The translations under genes were made by a program, and so were the position numbers. Positions 24,713 to 32,730 of a DNA stretch of 56,568 nucleotides are shown piece by piece. The stretch comes from Bacteroidota bacterium. Its GTDB lineage: Bacteria > Bacteroidota > Bacteroidia > NS11-12g > UBA955. The DNA is taken from NCBI GenBank assembly GCA_030833525.1, contig JAURGZ010000007.1:1-56568 (forward strand). Direction: 5' to 3'. Every line of letters begins with the position of its first letter. Positions within the stretch are counted from its first letter, which is position 1. The notes beneath the pieces were generated by a model that did no database searches, was not told the origin of the DNA, and saw only the letters and a program-made list of their open reading frames with translations.

Positions 24713-25396
24713 TCAATAGGAGAGTTGAATGCCGTATCGCCGCATGGCCCGATCGATGGCGGCGGCCCTGCGCGTGGCTTTTGCGCTGTGCAACCCACAC
24801 GTTCTGGGGCAGGGCATCATGCTGGCAATTTGAATGCACTGGTATCGACTCAAGGCCTGGGGTGACTTTTTGAAATAGTAATAGGCCGCTGCATTGACGC
24901 CAAAAGCCCCTCGCCCAAATTCAATGCAGTTGAGGTACACTTCCATGATTCGCTCCTTGCCCCACAGGGTTTCGATGAGCAAAGTGAAATACACTTCTAA
25001 ACCTTTGCGCAACCAAGAACGTCCTTCCCATAGGAATGTATTTTTGGCACACTGCTGGGAAATGGTGCTGGCTCCTCGTTTTTTGGAGTGGGTTTTGTTG
25101 TATTCCCAGGCTTTTCGAATGGCTTTGAAGTCAAAACCATGGTGCTTGAAAAATTGTTGATCTTCCCCGCAGACGACTGCAAGCTCCATGGCGTTGGGTA
25201 TGCGTTCCAAGGGTACCCAAGCGTCGCTGCTGGGAAGCAGTTTGCCCTTTTGCAATTGTTCGTGGGTCAGGGAGCGTTGGCTCCACTCGAGCATAGTAAT
25301 TGGAGGGTTGACAAAGCGGTACAGCAGCACCCAAAAAACGGTAATGGCTATGAAGTACAGAATGCCTTTCCCCAATCGTTTTGCCCAGAGCAACAT
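24713..25396 (-). CDS. mtgA: Monofunctional peptidoglycan glycosyltransferase
   Basis: A 227-residue GT51 enzyme that polymerises lipid II without a transpeptidase domain. One N-terminal membrane helix (GILYFIAITVFWVLLYRF) anchors it in the inner membrane. Catalytic-site motifs EDQQFFKHHGFD, RGASTISQQCAKN, GKERIMEVYLN and IEFGRGAFGV are all present in order. The first glutamate of EDQQFF is the catalytic base. The ATG at 25396 is four bases after a TATTTTCG box. The 52-base gap to the upstream reductase gene leaves it as its own unit. Confidence 0.94.
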   Translation of the reverse strand: MLLWAKRLGKGILYFIAITVFWVLLYRFVNPPITMLEWSQRSLTHEQLQKGKLLPSSDAWVPLERIPNAMELAVVCGEDQQFFKHHGFDFKAIRKAWEYNKTHSKKRGASTISQQCAKNTFLWEGRSWLRKGLEVYFTLLIETLWGKERIMEVYLNCIEFGRGAFGVNAAAYYYFKKSPQALSRYQCIQIASMMPCPRTCGLHSAKATRRAAAIDRAMRRYGIQLSY

Positions 25397-25400
25397 GCAG

Positions 25401-25408
25401 CGAAAATA
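25401..25408 (-). promoter_or_regulatory. TATTTTCG box for mtgA, leaderless spacing
   Basis: TATTTTCG on the minus strand, four bases before the mtgA ATG. The 16 bases CATGCAGCGAAAATAG (plus strand, 25394-25409) are identical to those at the gene starting at 42636. Confidence 0.5.
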
Positions 25409-25448
25409 GGGGAGGAAGTGGCTCGCCGAGCGGCCCTTGAAAAAAATA

Positions 25449-26456
25449 CTAGAAGCCGTTAACGCCGTTTACCGTGGTGTATTTGAGCACCAGGTTTTTG
25501 TTGGGATAAATGCGTTTGAAGGCACTTTGAACCATCAAGGTAGCCTCGTGGAATCCGCAGAGAATCAGCTTCAATTTGCCGGGGTAGGTATTGATGTCGC
25601 CAATGGCGTAAATGCCCGGTACAGAGGTTTGGTAATCGAAGGTATCGACCTCAATGGCGTTTTTGTCGAGCGCCAAGCCCCAATCGGCAATGGGTCCTAG
25701 CTTGGGCGAAAGCCCAAACAAAGGGAGGAAGCTGTCTGCCTTAACCCAAGTCAAATCGTCTTGACCCTGGATCTGCAAACCCACTTGCTCCAATTGATGT
25801 TCGCCGCGCAAGGCTACCGCTTCAGCTTGGGTAACCAAATGAATGGTACCGGTCTGTGCCAGATCCATGACCTTTTGAACGCTGTCCAGATGCCCGCGAA
25901 ATTCGGTTCTGCGGTGCACCAAGGTGATGCTGGCTGCCACGTCTTTGAGGAACAGGGTCCAATCCAGGGCGCTGTCGCCGCCCCCTGAAATGACCAGGTG
26001 TTGGCCGCGGTATTTTTCGGGGTCTTTGACCATGTAATCAACCCCAACTTTTTCAAAGCGCTGCAGGTCGGGAATGGGGGGCTTTCGGGGTTCGAAGACT
26101 CCCAAACCGCCAGCGATGGCTATGTTGGGTGCTTTGTGCTGAGTCCCTGATTCGGTGGTGACAATGAAGGCGCCGTCTTCGGTTTTCTCAATGGAAACGG
26201 CCTTTTCTCCCAAGGTGAAGCCGGGTTTGAATGGTGCGGCTTGCTTCATGAGGTTGTCGATCAAATCGCCGGCCAAGACTTCGGGGAATCCCGGAATGTC
26301 GTAGATGGGTTTCTTGGGGTAGATTTCGGTCAACTGGCCTCCCGGTTGGGGCAAGACATCGATCAAATGGCAGCGCAATTTGAGCAGTCCCGCTTCGAAA
26401 ACGGTAAACAGTCCAACGGGGCCTGCCCCAATGATGATGATGTCGGTTTCAATCAT
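25449..26456 (-). CDS. Ferredoxin/flavodoxin-NADP reductase, thioredoxin-reductase-like type
   Basis: A 335-residue FAD- and NAD(P)-binding reductase. IIIIGAGPVGLFTVFEAG is the FAD dinucleotide fold, ISGGGDSALDWTLFL the NADPH fold and GIYAIGDINTYPG the second FAD motif. The redox CxxC of thioredoxin reductase is absent, which together with the length and C-terminal extension identifies the YumC-type ferredoxin-NADP reductase. It may reduce the ferredoxin encoded at 1892-2218, but they are far apart. Box TATTTTTG is seven bases before the ATG. Confidence 0.9.
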   Translation of the reverse strand: MIETDIIIIGAGPVGLFTVFEAGLLKLRCHLIDVLPQPGGQLTEIYPKKPIYDIPGFPEVLAGDLIDNLMKQAAPFKPGFTLGEKAVSIEKTEDGAFIVTTESGTQHKAPNIAIAGGLGVFEPRKPPIPDLQRFEKVGVDYMVKDPEKYRGQHLVISGGGDSALDWTLFLKDVAASITLVHRRTEFRGHLDSVQKVMDLAQTGTIHLVTQAEAVALRGEHQLEQVGLQIQGQDDLTWVKADSFLPLFGLSPKLGPIADWGLALDKNAIEVDTFDYQTSVPGIYAIGDINTYPGKLKLILCGFHEATLMVQSAFKRIYPNKNLVLKYTTVNGVNGF

Positions 26457-26463
26457 GCTGCCG

Positions 26464-26471
26464 CAAAAATA
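26464..26471 (-). promoter_or_regulatory. TATTTTTG box for the ferredoxin-NADP reductase gene
   Basis: TATTTTTG on the minus strand, seven bases before the ATG at 26456; predicted leader of two to three bases. Confidence 0.55.
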
Positions 26472-26503
26472 AGGCTTGCTGCTGGCCTAAACCATGTGAA
26501 ATA

Positions 26504-27865
26504 TCAGCTTCCTATGCGTTTGAGTCCATCGCTCTGGTACTGGAACCAGTGCCGTCCGATTTTGACTTTGCTGCCGGTTCGCAAGACCTGAAGGTTGCGC
26601 AGTTCTGTACCATTGACCAGCAAACTACCCCCTGTTTTGCGCGCCAATTCGATGTAATCCAGGTGTATTTGATCGTGCACCCCACACAGCATGATGCAAA
26701 CGGGCTTGTCTACATGCTGCATCAAGGAAATGTCTTTGATGGGCGCGTTGTTGTCAGCGATCATCAATATGGAGTCGGTGTTGGGCCAGCGCTTCAACGA
26801 AAACAGGGTGGCCTCGATGTTGTTTTCGGGGTAATCACCCCCCATGCCGTTTTTCATAGCCCGAGACATGGTGCGGTATACCGAGTCAAAGTCTTGGGTT
26901 TCGGCGAAATACAAGCCGCCGGTGCGGCCCACAAACTTGAGTTCTTGCGGCTTGGAGTCCCCGTCGTTGAAAAAACAGAATTGGCCCATGCGCAAGGCTT
27001 CGGTTGAATACCGCAGCCACAGCATGACCTGGGCGTTGTAGGGACTCATGGAGCCGGTAACGTCAGCAATGATGGTCCAACGTCCCGACCAGGTCTTGGA
27101 AGTCAGGGATCTGTATTCGGTTGTGCGGGTTAGCAAGCTGGAGTCGAACAACCCGTCTTTGCGGTAGTGACCGGGTATGGTTTTCAAGGGAATGCTATCG
27201 ACCACTACCTTCATTTCGGGTTTGCGCATCCAAATGCCGGCGCTTTCAAAACGCATGCCTTGCAATTTCTTGGAATTGTTGTGGGGCAAGTAAAAACCCG
27301 TGGGTTCCAGGTGTCGTTTGGTGCGGTAAACGGTTTTTTCGGGGACCCAGGTGCTGGTGTCACGGTAGCTGGAAAGTACGGCTTCGATGCGGGCCAGTTC
27401 TTTTTCTACTTCAGCCACATTCGGCGGATTTTTCAAATACACCACAAATCCGTGAAAGGCTTGCCGAGCCTCGTCTTCGGTGACGGGTTTGCGCTGTTCG
27501 AATATGCGCCATTCGATGCTGTTCTCCTCGAAAATACTGGGGAATACTGCTTGCAATTCTGAAAATCGAGTGCGGTTCAATTCGGGCTGATTGAACGAGT
27601 CGACCTGCCTATAACGGGTGTAAACCAAGTGAATGGCTTGGATTTGGTTGGCGACGGGCAGTTTGTTGGCGGTGAGCTCTTCGATGAACTTGGCGCGGGA
27701 AAAGCCCATTTCCAAGTAGATGATATTCGCTGATTTAGGCGTCGGATGCAAGCCAACCGAAATGGGTCTAAGCTTCATCAATTCCGATACGGTGACCTGT
27801 GCGAAGCACGCAGCAGTGGCTCCCATGATCCATAGGCAACTCAAAAAGAGACGTTTGGCAAGCAT
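26504..27865 (-). CDS. Exported von Willebrand factor A-like protein
   Basis: A 453-residue protein with signal peptide (LFLSCLWIMGATAACFAQ). The second half holds a VWA-like fold: TIIADVTGSMSPYNAQV has a MIDAS of DxTxS type (Asp268, Thr270, Ser272) and a downstream GGDYPENNIEA loop supplies the acidic ligands. The N-terminal 250 residues are unfamiliar, with strand-rich and charged segments. VWA domains bind protein partners through a metal ion. It starts three bases after the bshB1 stop, so it is the third gene of the M28-bshB1 unit. A role in that context is not evident. Confidence 0.72.
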   Translation of the reverse strand: MLAKRLFLSCLWIMGATAACFAQVTVSELMKLRPISVGLHPTPKSANIIYLEMGFSRAKFIEELTANKLPVANQIQAIHLVYTRYRQVDSFNQPELNRTRFSELQAVFPSIFEENSIEWRIFEQRKPVTEDEARQAFHGFVVYLKNPPNVAEVEKELARIEAVLSSYRDTSTWVPEKTVYRTKRHLEPTGFYLPHNNSKKLQGMRFESAGIWMRKPEMKVVVDSIPLKTIPGHYRKDGLFDSSLLTRTTEYRSLTSKTWSGRWTIIADVTGSMSPYNAQVMLWLRYSTEALRMGQFCFFNDGDSKPQELKFVGRTGGLYFAETQDFDSVYRTMSRAMKNGMGGDYPENNIEATLFSLKRWPNTDSILMIADNNAPIKDISLMQHVDKPVCIMLCGVHDQIHLDYIELARKTGGSLLVNGTELRNLQVLRTGSKVKIGRHWFQYQSDGLKRIGS

Positions 27866-27868
27866 GAT

Positions 27869-28588
27869 TTACTGCAAATCAAGCAAATTCGGTGCCCCAA
27901 TGGGACGTTGGCTATGAAAGCCCTCTCCGTATGTACAGGAAATAAGACGGCCCAAGGCTTTGGCACGGGCTTCTATGCCGTCCAAAAAGGCCTCTCCACT
28001 GATGGGGGTGTCGGGTTCCTGGTTGTTGGGATCGTAGAATTGGGAGGAAAAAGCCAAAATGCTTTCCATTTTGACTTTGAACTGGGCCGAAATATCCACG
28101 ATGATATCGGGTTCGCTGTACCAATCTTGAATGTAATGGTAAAGCGAAACAGGCCGATGGGGAGCCTGTTCTTGGCCATCCCACTGAGTTTGAATTTTGG
28201 GAAGACCTGCCAAGAAACAAGCGCGGGCTACCAATTCAGCGCCGCGGGCGTGATCGGGGTGGCGATCGCGCAGAGCATTGGCCAAGACCACCTGAGCTTG
28301 GGTATGGCGAATGACGCGAATGATTTCGCGCAATGTACTCTCGTTGTTTTCGAAAAAGCCATCTCCCAAATCCAAGTTATACCTGTAATCAAGGCCCAAG
28401 ATGGAAGCGCTACGAGCCGCCTCTTGATCGCGCAATTCAGCGCTTCCCCGGGTGCCCAATTCGCCTCGAGTCAAATCGCAAATGCCCACTCGGTAGCCTT
28501 GGGCTTTGTGTGCCAATAGGCTGCCTGCCGCAGACAATTCTACATCGTCTGGATGTGCGCCAAAGGCTAAAATGTGCAGCGGGCTCAT
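27869..28588 (-). CDS. bshB1: Bacillithiol biosynthesis deacetylase BshB1
   Basis: A 239-residue zinc deacetylase of the LmbE family. AHPDD at residues 11-15 carries the metal ligands. DLTRGELGTRGS and NLDLGDGFFENN are the strong BshB1 signature, and DRHPDHARG gives the second HxxH-type ligand. It removes acetyl from GlcNAc-malate in bacillithiol synthesis, the low-molecular-weight thiol of many Bacteroidota and Firmicutes. bshA and bshC are not in the window. It begins one base after the M28 peptidase stop and is followed by the VWA gene after three bases. Confidence 0.92.
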   Translation of the reverse strand: MSPLHILAFGAHPDDVELSAAGSLLAHKAQGYRVGICDLTRGELGTRGSAELRDQEAARSASILGLDYRYNLDLGDGFFENNESTLREIIRVIRHTQAQVVLANALRDRHPDHARGAELVARACFLAGLPKIQTQWDGQEQAPHRPVSLYHYIQDWYSEPDIIVDISAQFKVKMESILAFSSQFYDPNNQEPDTPISGEAFLDGIEARAKALGRLISCTYGEGFHSQRPIGAPNLLDLQ

Positions 28589-28589
28589 G

Positions 28590-29582
28590 TTACAAAGATG
28601 GGGGATTGTGCAACAAATGGAGCAAGGTGTTCCCTACGGCTTCCAAGGTTTCAGCGTGAACGGCATCGAGGTTGTCATCGTGGGTATGCCAGTAAGGGGC
28701 AAAGCCCGTTTGGCCGTTGTACTGAATGATGTCAATCATGGGAATGCCCGTTCCCTGGTACACATAATAGTGGTCATCGATGATGGGAGGAACGCGCTGG
28801 GCTATGAAATGCTTGGAATACCCCAAACGACTGGCCAAGCGCCAGGTATGGTCTAAGGTTTGACGACCCCAACTGAAGCTGTGGTCTTCCCAAAAGAATT
28901 GGGCGTCTTTGCCGCCTACCATATCCAGGAGTACCCCAAAATCGGCTCGGTAATTCTCGCGATGTGGGTGAGCTGCCCACAGTTGAGAACCCAAGCAAAA
29001 GGAGTTCTCTACCTGAGACATGCCGTAATCTTCGGCGTCAAAAAAGACAATGTCGATGCCCCAGTCAGGACACTGTTGACTGAGGTTTCGGGCGATTTCG
29101 AGCAAAACACCCACGCCACTAGCGCCGTCATTGGCTCCCAAAATGGCACCCGTTGGGTTGTCAGGGTCCTGGTCGGCAAAGGGCCGACTGTCCCAGTGAG
29201 AGGCTAGTACTATGCGATGAGAAGCATTCCAATTGAAGCTGCCTATGATGTTGTAGCAGGGTAGTTCGGTCCCGTTGAAGGCAGTGACTTTGCCGCTTTG
29301 GCGCAGCACGGTGTCGGCCCAAATCAGCAGTTTGTTTTGCAGGTATTCAGCACAGCGCAATTGGGCTGGGGTACCGGGAACTCGAGGGCCAAAGGCCAAT
29401 TGGTCTGCTACGTATTCTTTGGCAGAGTCTCCTGAAAATCCGGGAACTTCAACAAACGTAGGCGCTTGAACAGTTTCAGAACCAGCGGCATTTTCAGTGC
29501 TCGGGCTTTGGCAAGCCGATGCGAATACGACCACTAAACTCAACACCGCAAAGGCCCAATGTGGGAATGTTTTCGCTGACAT
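28590..29582 (-). CDS. M28-family zinc peptidase lipoprotein (glutaminyl-cyclase-like)
   Basis: A 330-residue lipoprotein with a signal peptide whose lipobox ends at Cys24 (VVFASAC). The M28 catalytic domain shows LASHWDSRPFADQDPD (first metal ligand), GANDGASGVGVLLEIAR and DIVFFDAEDYG (metal ligand and general-base acidic pair). The HWDSR and DAEDYG wording is close to secreted glutaminyl-peptide cyclotransferases, so the activity may be aminopeptidase or cyclase. It heads a three-gene minus unit with bshB1 and the VWA protein. Box TACCTTTG is eight bases before the ATG. Confidence 0.88.
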   Translation of the reverse strand: MSAKTFPHWAFAVLSLVVVFASACQSPSTENAAGSETVQAPTFVEVPGFSGDSAKEYVADQLAFGPRVPGTPAQLRCAEYLQNKLLIWADTVLRQSGKVTAFNGTELPCYNIIGSFNWNASHRIVLASHWDSRPFADQDPDNPTGAILGANDGASGVGVLLEIARNLSQQCPDWGIDIVFFDAEDYGMSQVENSFCLGSQLWAAHPHRENYRADFGVLLDMVGGKDAQFFWEDHSFSWGRQTLDHTWRLASRLGYSKHFIAQRVPPIIDDHYYVYQGTGIPMIDIIQYNGQTGFAPYWHTHDDNLDAVHAETLEAVGNTLLHLLHNPPSL

Positions 29583-29590
29583 AGCATCGG

Positions 29591-29598
29591 CAAAGGTA
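29591..29598 (-). promoter_or_regulatory. TACCTTTG box for the M28-bshB1-VWA unit
   Basis: TACCTTTG on the minus strand, eight bases before the ATG at 29582; leader of about three to four bases. The divergent yicC box begins 20 bp away. Confidence 0.6.
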
Positions 29599-29618
29599 AC
29601 CCAATTAGCGGGTACACC

Positions 29619-29626
29619 TATCTTCG
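29619..29626 (+). promoter_or_regulatory. TATCTTCG box for yicC, leaderless spacing
   Basis: TATCTTCG, the TTCG variant, followed by AAGC and the yicC ATG at 29631. Four-base spacing predicts a leaderless mRNA. Confidence 0.5.
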
Positions 29627-29630
29627 AAGC

Positions 29631-30515
29631 ATGAGTGAACGCATCAAGAGCATGACCGGTTTTGGTCGTGCTACGACCGAGAATGATCGCTGGTCTGTGG
29701 TCTGCGAAATCAAAGCCTTAAACGGCCGCTATTTTGAAGCTGATTTGCGCATACCCAAGATGCTGAATGAATGGGATCCCATCTTGCGAAAAATGCTCAA
29801 TGATCGGTTGGAACGGGGTACTTTTTCATGCCACATCAAATTGGAATCGAAAGAAGCCAATACCGAAGGTGCCTTGGAGGCGAATGCGGCTTTGGCCAAG
29901 CAATATTTGGCTGTTTTGCAGAATTTGGGCCGTGAATTGGGTACTCCCTTGCAAGATCCTTTGCGGGAAATCATACGCTACCCCGATGTGCTTCGACAGC
30001 CTGAGCGTGAGCCCGATGATCAACTCAACGATTTGGTGAAAAATTGCGTTTCCAGGGCCATTGATGCATTAGACGCGTTTCGCTGTTCTGAAGGTGCTGC
30101 AACGGGCCAAAAGTTGGCCGAATTGATTGCTTCCATCGAACAAGATTTGGCGGCGGTTGAACGCGAAGAAGACCCCCGCAAACAGGGCTTGCGTGAGCGC
30201 ATTTACCACAATCTCCATGAGCATGTTCGCCAAAATGGCATCGACGATGCCCGTTTTGAACAAGAAGTATTGGTCTATTTAGACAAGTGGGACATTGCCG
30301 AAGAAAAACAGCGTTTGGGCCAGCATTTGACCTATTTCAAAACCTGTTTGAAAGAAGAGCCCAAAGGCCGAAAACTCAACTTTATCTCTCAGGAAATGGG
30401 CAGAGAAATGAACACCATGGGCGTCAAAAGCAATCATTTCCCCATGCAGCAAGCCGTGGTGGCCATGAAAGAAAAGTTGGAGCAGATAAAAGAACAAGTT
30501 CTCAATATCGTTTAA
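29631..30515 (+). CDS. yicC: YicC-family endoribonuclease
   Basis: A 294-residue YicC protein. The N-terminal SMTGFGRA and EIKALNGRYFEADLRIP, and the C-terminal FISQEMGREMNTMGVKSN are the diagnostic blocks; the middle is helical. E. coli YicC is an endoribonuclease acting on small RNAs and mRNAs. In many genomes it sits next to gmk, but here the next gene is unrelated. The start gives only six residues before SMTGFG, which fits the family, and lies four bases from the promoter box. Confidence 0.92.
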   Translation: MSERIKSMTGFGRATTENDRWSVVCEIKALNGRYFEADLRIPKMLNEWDPILRKMLNDRLERGTFSCHIKLESKEANTEGALEANAALAKQYLAVLQNLGRELGTPLQDPLREIIRYPDVLRQPEREPDDQLNDLVKNCVSRAIDALDAFRCSEGAATGQKLAELIASIEQDLAAVEREEDPRKQGLRERIYHNLHEHVRQNGIDDARFEQEVLVYLDKWDIAEEKQRLGQHLTYFKTCLKEEPKGRKLNFISQEMGREMNTMGVKSNHFPMQQAVVAMKEKLEQIKEQVLNIV

Positions 30516-30555
30516 CCTTATATTGCTCGGCCCCAGCTTAAGGGGCAATCCTATC

Positions 30556-32730
30556 ATGATAAACAATCTCAAAATAGCCACATTTTCCTTGTTCTACCTG
30601 CTGGGTATGGGCTCGGTGATGGCCCAATCAGAGGAGGTAGCTCCTGCTGCTGAATCAACCTCGTCTGAAGAGGCGCCGCTTGCTATTGCCAGTGACCATA
30701 TGGGCTTGGAAGCTGACCTGGTCGATTCGCTCGAGCTGGATCCTTTCAGCGCCTACGGATTCATGCGAAACGAAGCTGATCTCTACGATTCAGCCCGATT
30801 GAACATAGCCCAAGGTTCGGTGTGGTTTCCCCAAGTTCACCCTTATTTCAGGCCTCCGCAACGTTGGTTGAAATTGCATGCAGTCGCCGCCATCAAGGCC
30901 AATCAGGCCCTTGCTGAGCCCAGACCATTGGCCCTGTTTGTGCCACTGCAACCCAGCAATACTTGGTTGATCAACCGCTACTTGGAAACCGGCGATTCGG
31001 TCGATTTGGCTCGCTTGCGCCTGTTGCCGTCTTCGACGGCGCCCGACATGACCGTCGCTTTGGCTCAGTCCATTCGCCAATTTGATTCTGCGGGTTTGGT
31101 CAAGGTCTATCCCATGCTCAAGCAGTGGTGGTGGCAAGCACTGGCTCCCGTGATGGTTCAAATTGTCGATAGCGATGAGTCTTGCGATTGGGAGTGGAGA
31201 GCCCACCATGAGGCATTCAAGGCCGTAAACCGGGTCTTGGAGGAGAAATTGAAATACGCCGAGTACGAACGTTTGATGGATGACAGCGCAGAAGAGTTGG
31301 ATTACGAAATGGAAGAGCCCGATCCTGAATTCAGCATGGAAAGCACGCTAAAGGCCTTTTTGGAATACTACCCGTTGCGCGGTCGCCCCTACGCGCGTTA
31401 CATGCGCATGGATAGCTTGGAGATTGAACGCTTGATGAAGAGCGTGAAGTTCGAGAGCGAAGGTTGCGAAGAACCCATGATTGATATCGATTGGCAGTTG
31501 GCGGTTTGGAACCACATTCTCGAACGTAGAGAAGCGGGTGATCAAGTCGTGGTAACGGGTGAATGGCCTTGGGCTTTGAGCCAAGAAATGCGTCAAAAGG
31601 CAGAGAAGACGGACTTTCACAGTTTGATGGATCGCGCCTTGGAGCAAGGAGTTGGAGTAGCCAAATTGAATCTATTCGATGAGCCCGAGTTGCAGGTTTA
31701 CGAGCGTAAGATGCTAGCCAAATACGATACCAGTGAGGCTCAAACCCGCTGGGTGAAAGCTTGGGAAGATGAGCACGATCAAGTATCTGCTTGGCCAGCT
31801 GGTCGTTGGTATGCGCTTGAATTTCCCCAGGAGCATCCATCTGTGCAGCAATGGGGCATTTACCTGCCCGAAGCAGATTCGCTCATTCTCTTTGACGGCG
31901 ACGGCGATATTTTGGATTCCCAAATCGATGAGGGGTACGAGGATGAAGATGAGGAAGAATACGATTACTCAGAGTATCTCGAAGAAGGGATGAGCGATGT
32001 TGCTACCGGTGCGTTGATGCACCTGGGATATTCACAATTTGGTTTGATGAAAAGTTTAGCCGGTTTGAATGCCGTATTGGCGAGCAATGGCTTAGCTGAA
32101 TTGTCGGGCCTAACCTCAAGGGGAGGACAAGCGCAGTTTAGCTTTTCGCAGGGTCAGAAGTCTTGTCAAACCATGGGCTTTTCCTACAGCGATTATCGCA
32201 GCACCGCTTCACAGTTTGCTTCCCAATATTGGATGTTCACCAGCGGCGGTCAGTTCCGATTGATGGGTCCCAAGTACAGTTATCAAAACCAGTCGCCGGT
32301 GAGAAGCGGCCAAGGGGGTTTGTGGCTGGGTCTTTCCGGTATAGTGGGGTATGTCGATCACCGCATTACGCGCAGTGTGCCGGCTACCCCTGACTTCACC
32401 CAATTTGGGTCCAGTTCTTTGGTAAACCCCGGCTGGTTGTATGGCTTGGGTGGTGATTTGCGCTTGCAAATGGGGCCGCTGCAATTGCAAGGCAGTGTGG
32501 GTTACAATTGGGATGGTTCTGATGAACGTTGGCGCTTAAACGGTCAATTCATCAACGGCGAAGACGGATTCGTCAACAACAGCGTTTACTATCAATTGTC
32601 GGTCAGTTATTCCATTCCGTTGGGAGGGGGAGAGGCGACAGAATCGAACCTAGCCACCGATACCATTTCAGATTCAGGTTTTAAGGTATTTGCGCCGTTG
32701 TCGGCCGCTCAGAAAGGAGGAAAAAAATGA
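30556..32730 (+). CDS. Large exported acidic protein, probable outer-membrane C-terminal domain
   Basis: A 724-residue protein with signal peptide (IATFSLFYLLGMGSVMAQ). Residues about 30-480 are acidic and Glu/Asp/Trp-rich with no family I recognise, including a run of acidic residues in EGYEDEDEEEYDYSEYLEEG. From about 580 on the sequence alternates as in a small beta-barrel (GGLWLGLSGIVGYVDHRI, LYGLGGDLRLQMGPLQLQG, YYQLSVSYSIPLG). ATG 30556 is used; the frame extends only to a TTG upstream. The stop overlaps the next ATG (ATGA), pairing it with the erythromycin-esterase-like protein, which has a similar barrel-like end. Function unknown. Confidence 0.65.
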   Translation: MINNLKIATFSLFYLLGMGSVMAQSEEVAPAAESTSSEEAPLAIASDHMGLEADLVDSLELDPFSAYGFMRNEADLYDSARLNIAQGSVWFPQVHPYFRPPQRWLKLHAVAAIKANQALAEPRPLALFVPLQPSNTWLINRYLETGDSVDLARLRLLPSSTAPDMTVALAQSIRQFDSAGLVKVYPMLKQWWWQALAPVMVQIVDSDESCDWEWRAHHEAFKAVNRVLEEKLKYAEYERLMDDSAEELDYEMEEPDPEFSMESTLKAFLEYYPLRGRPYARYMRMDSLEIERLMKSVKFESEGCEEPMIDIDWQLAVWNHILERREAGDQVVVTGEWPWALSQEMRQKAEKTDFHSLMDRALEQGVGVAKLNLFDEPELQVYERKMLAKYDTSEAQTRWVKAWEDEHDQVSAWPAGRWYALEFPQEHPSVQQWGIYLPEADSLILFDGDGDILDSQIDEGYEDEDEEEYDYSEYLEEGMSDVATGALMHLGYSQFGLMKSLAGLNAVLASNGLAELSGLTSRGGQAQFSFSQGQKSCQTMGFSYSDYRSTASQFASQYWMFTSGGQFRLMGPKYSYQNQSPVRSGQGGLWLGLSGIVGYVDHRITRSVPATPDFTQFGSSSLVNPGWLYGLGGDLRLQMGPLQLQGSVGYNWDGSDERWRLNGQFINGEDGFVNNSVYYQLSVSYSIPLGGGEATESNLATDTISDSGFKVFAPLSAAQKGGKK

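Noticed and set aside
25410-25448. GCTCGccGAGC repeat between the reductase gene and mtgA
   Set aside because: Short stem without a T run after it on the minus strand; not a convincing terminator.
28592-28601. CATCTTTG just before bshB1, like a -7 box
   Set aside because: It has one mismatch and encodes the last residues of the M28 peptidase; bshB1 begins one base after that stop and is better explained as part of the operon.
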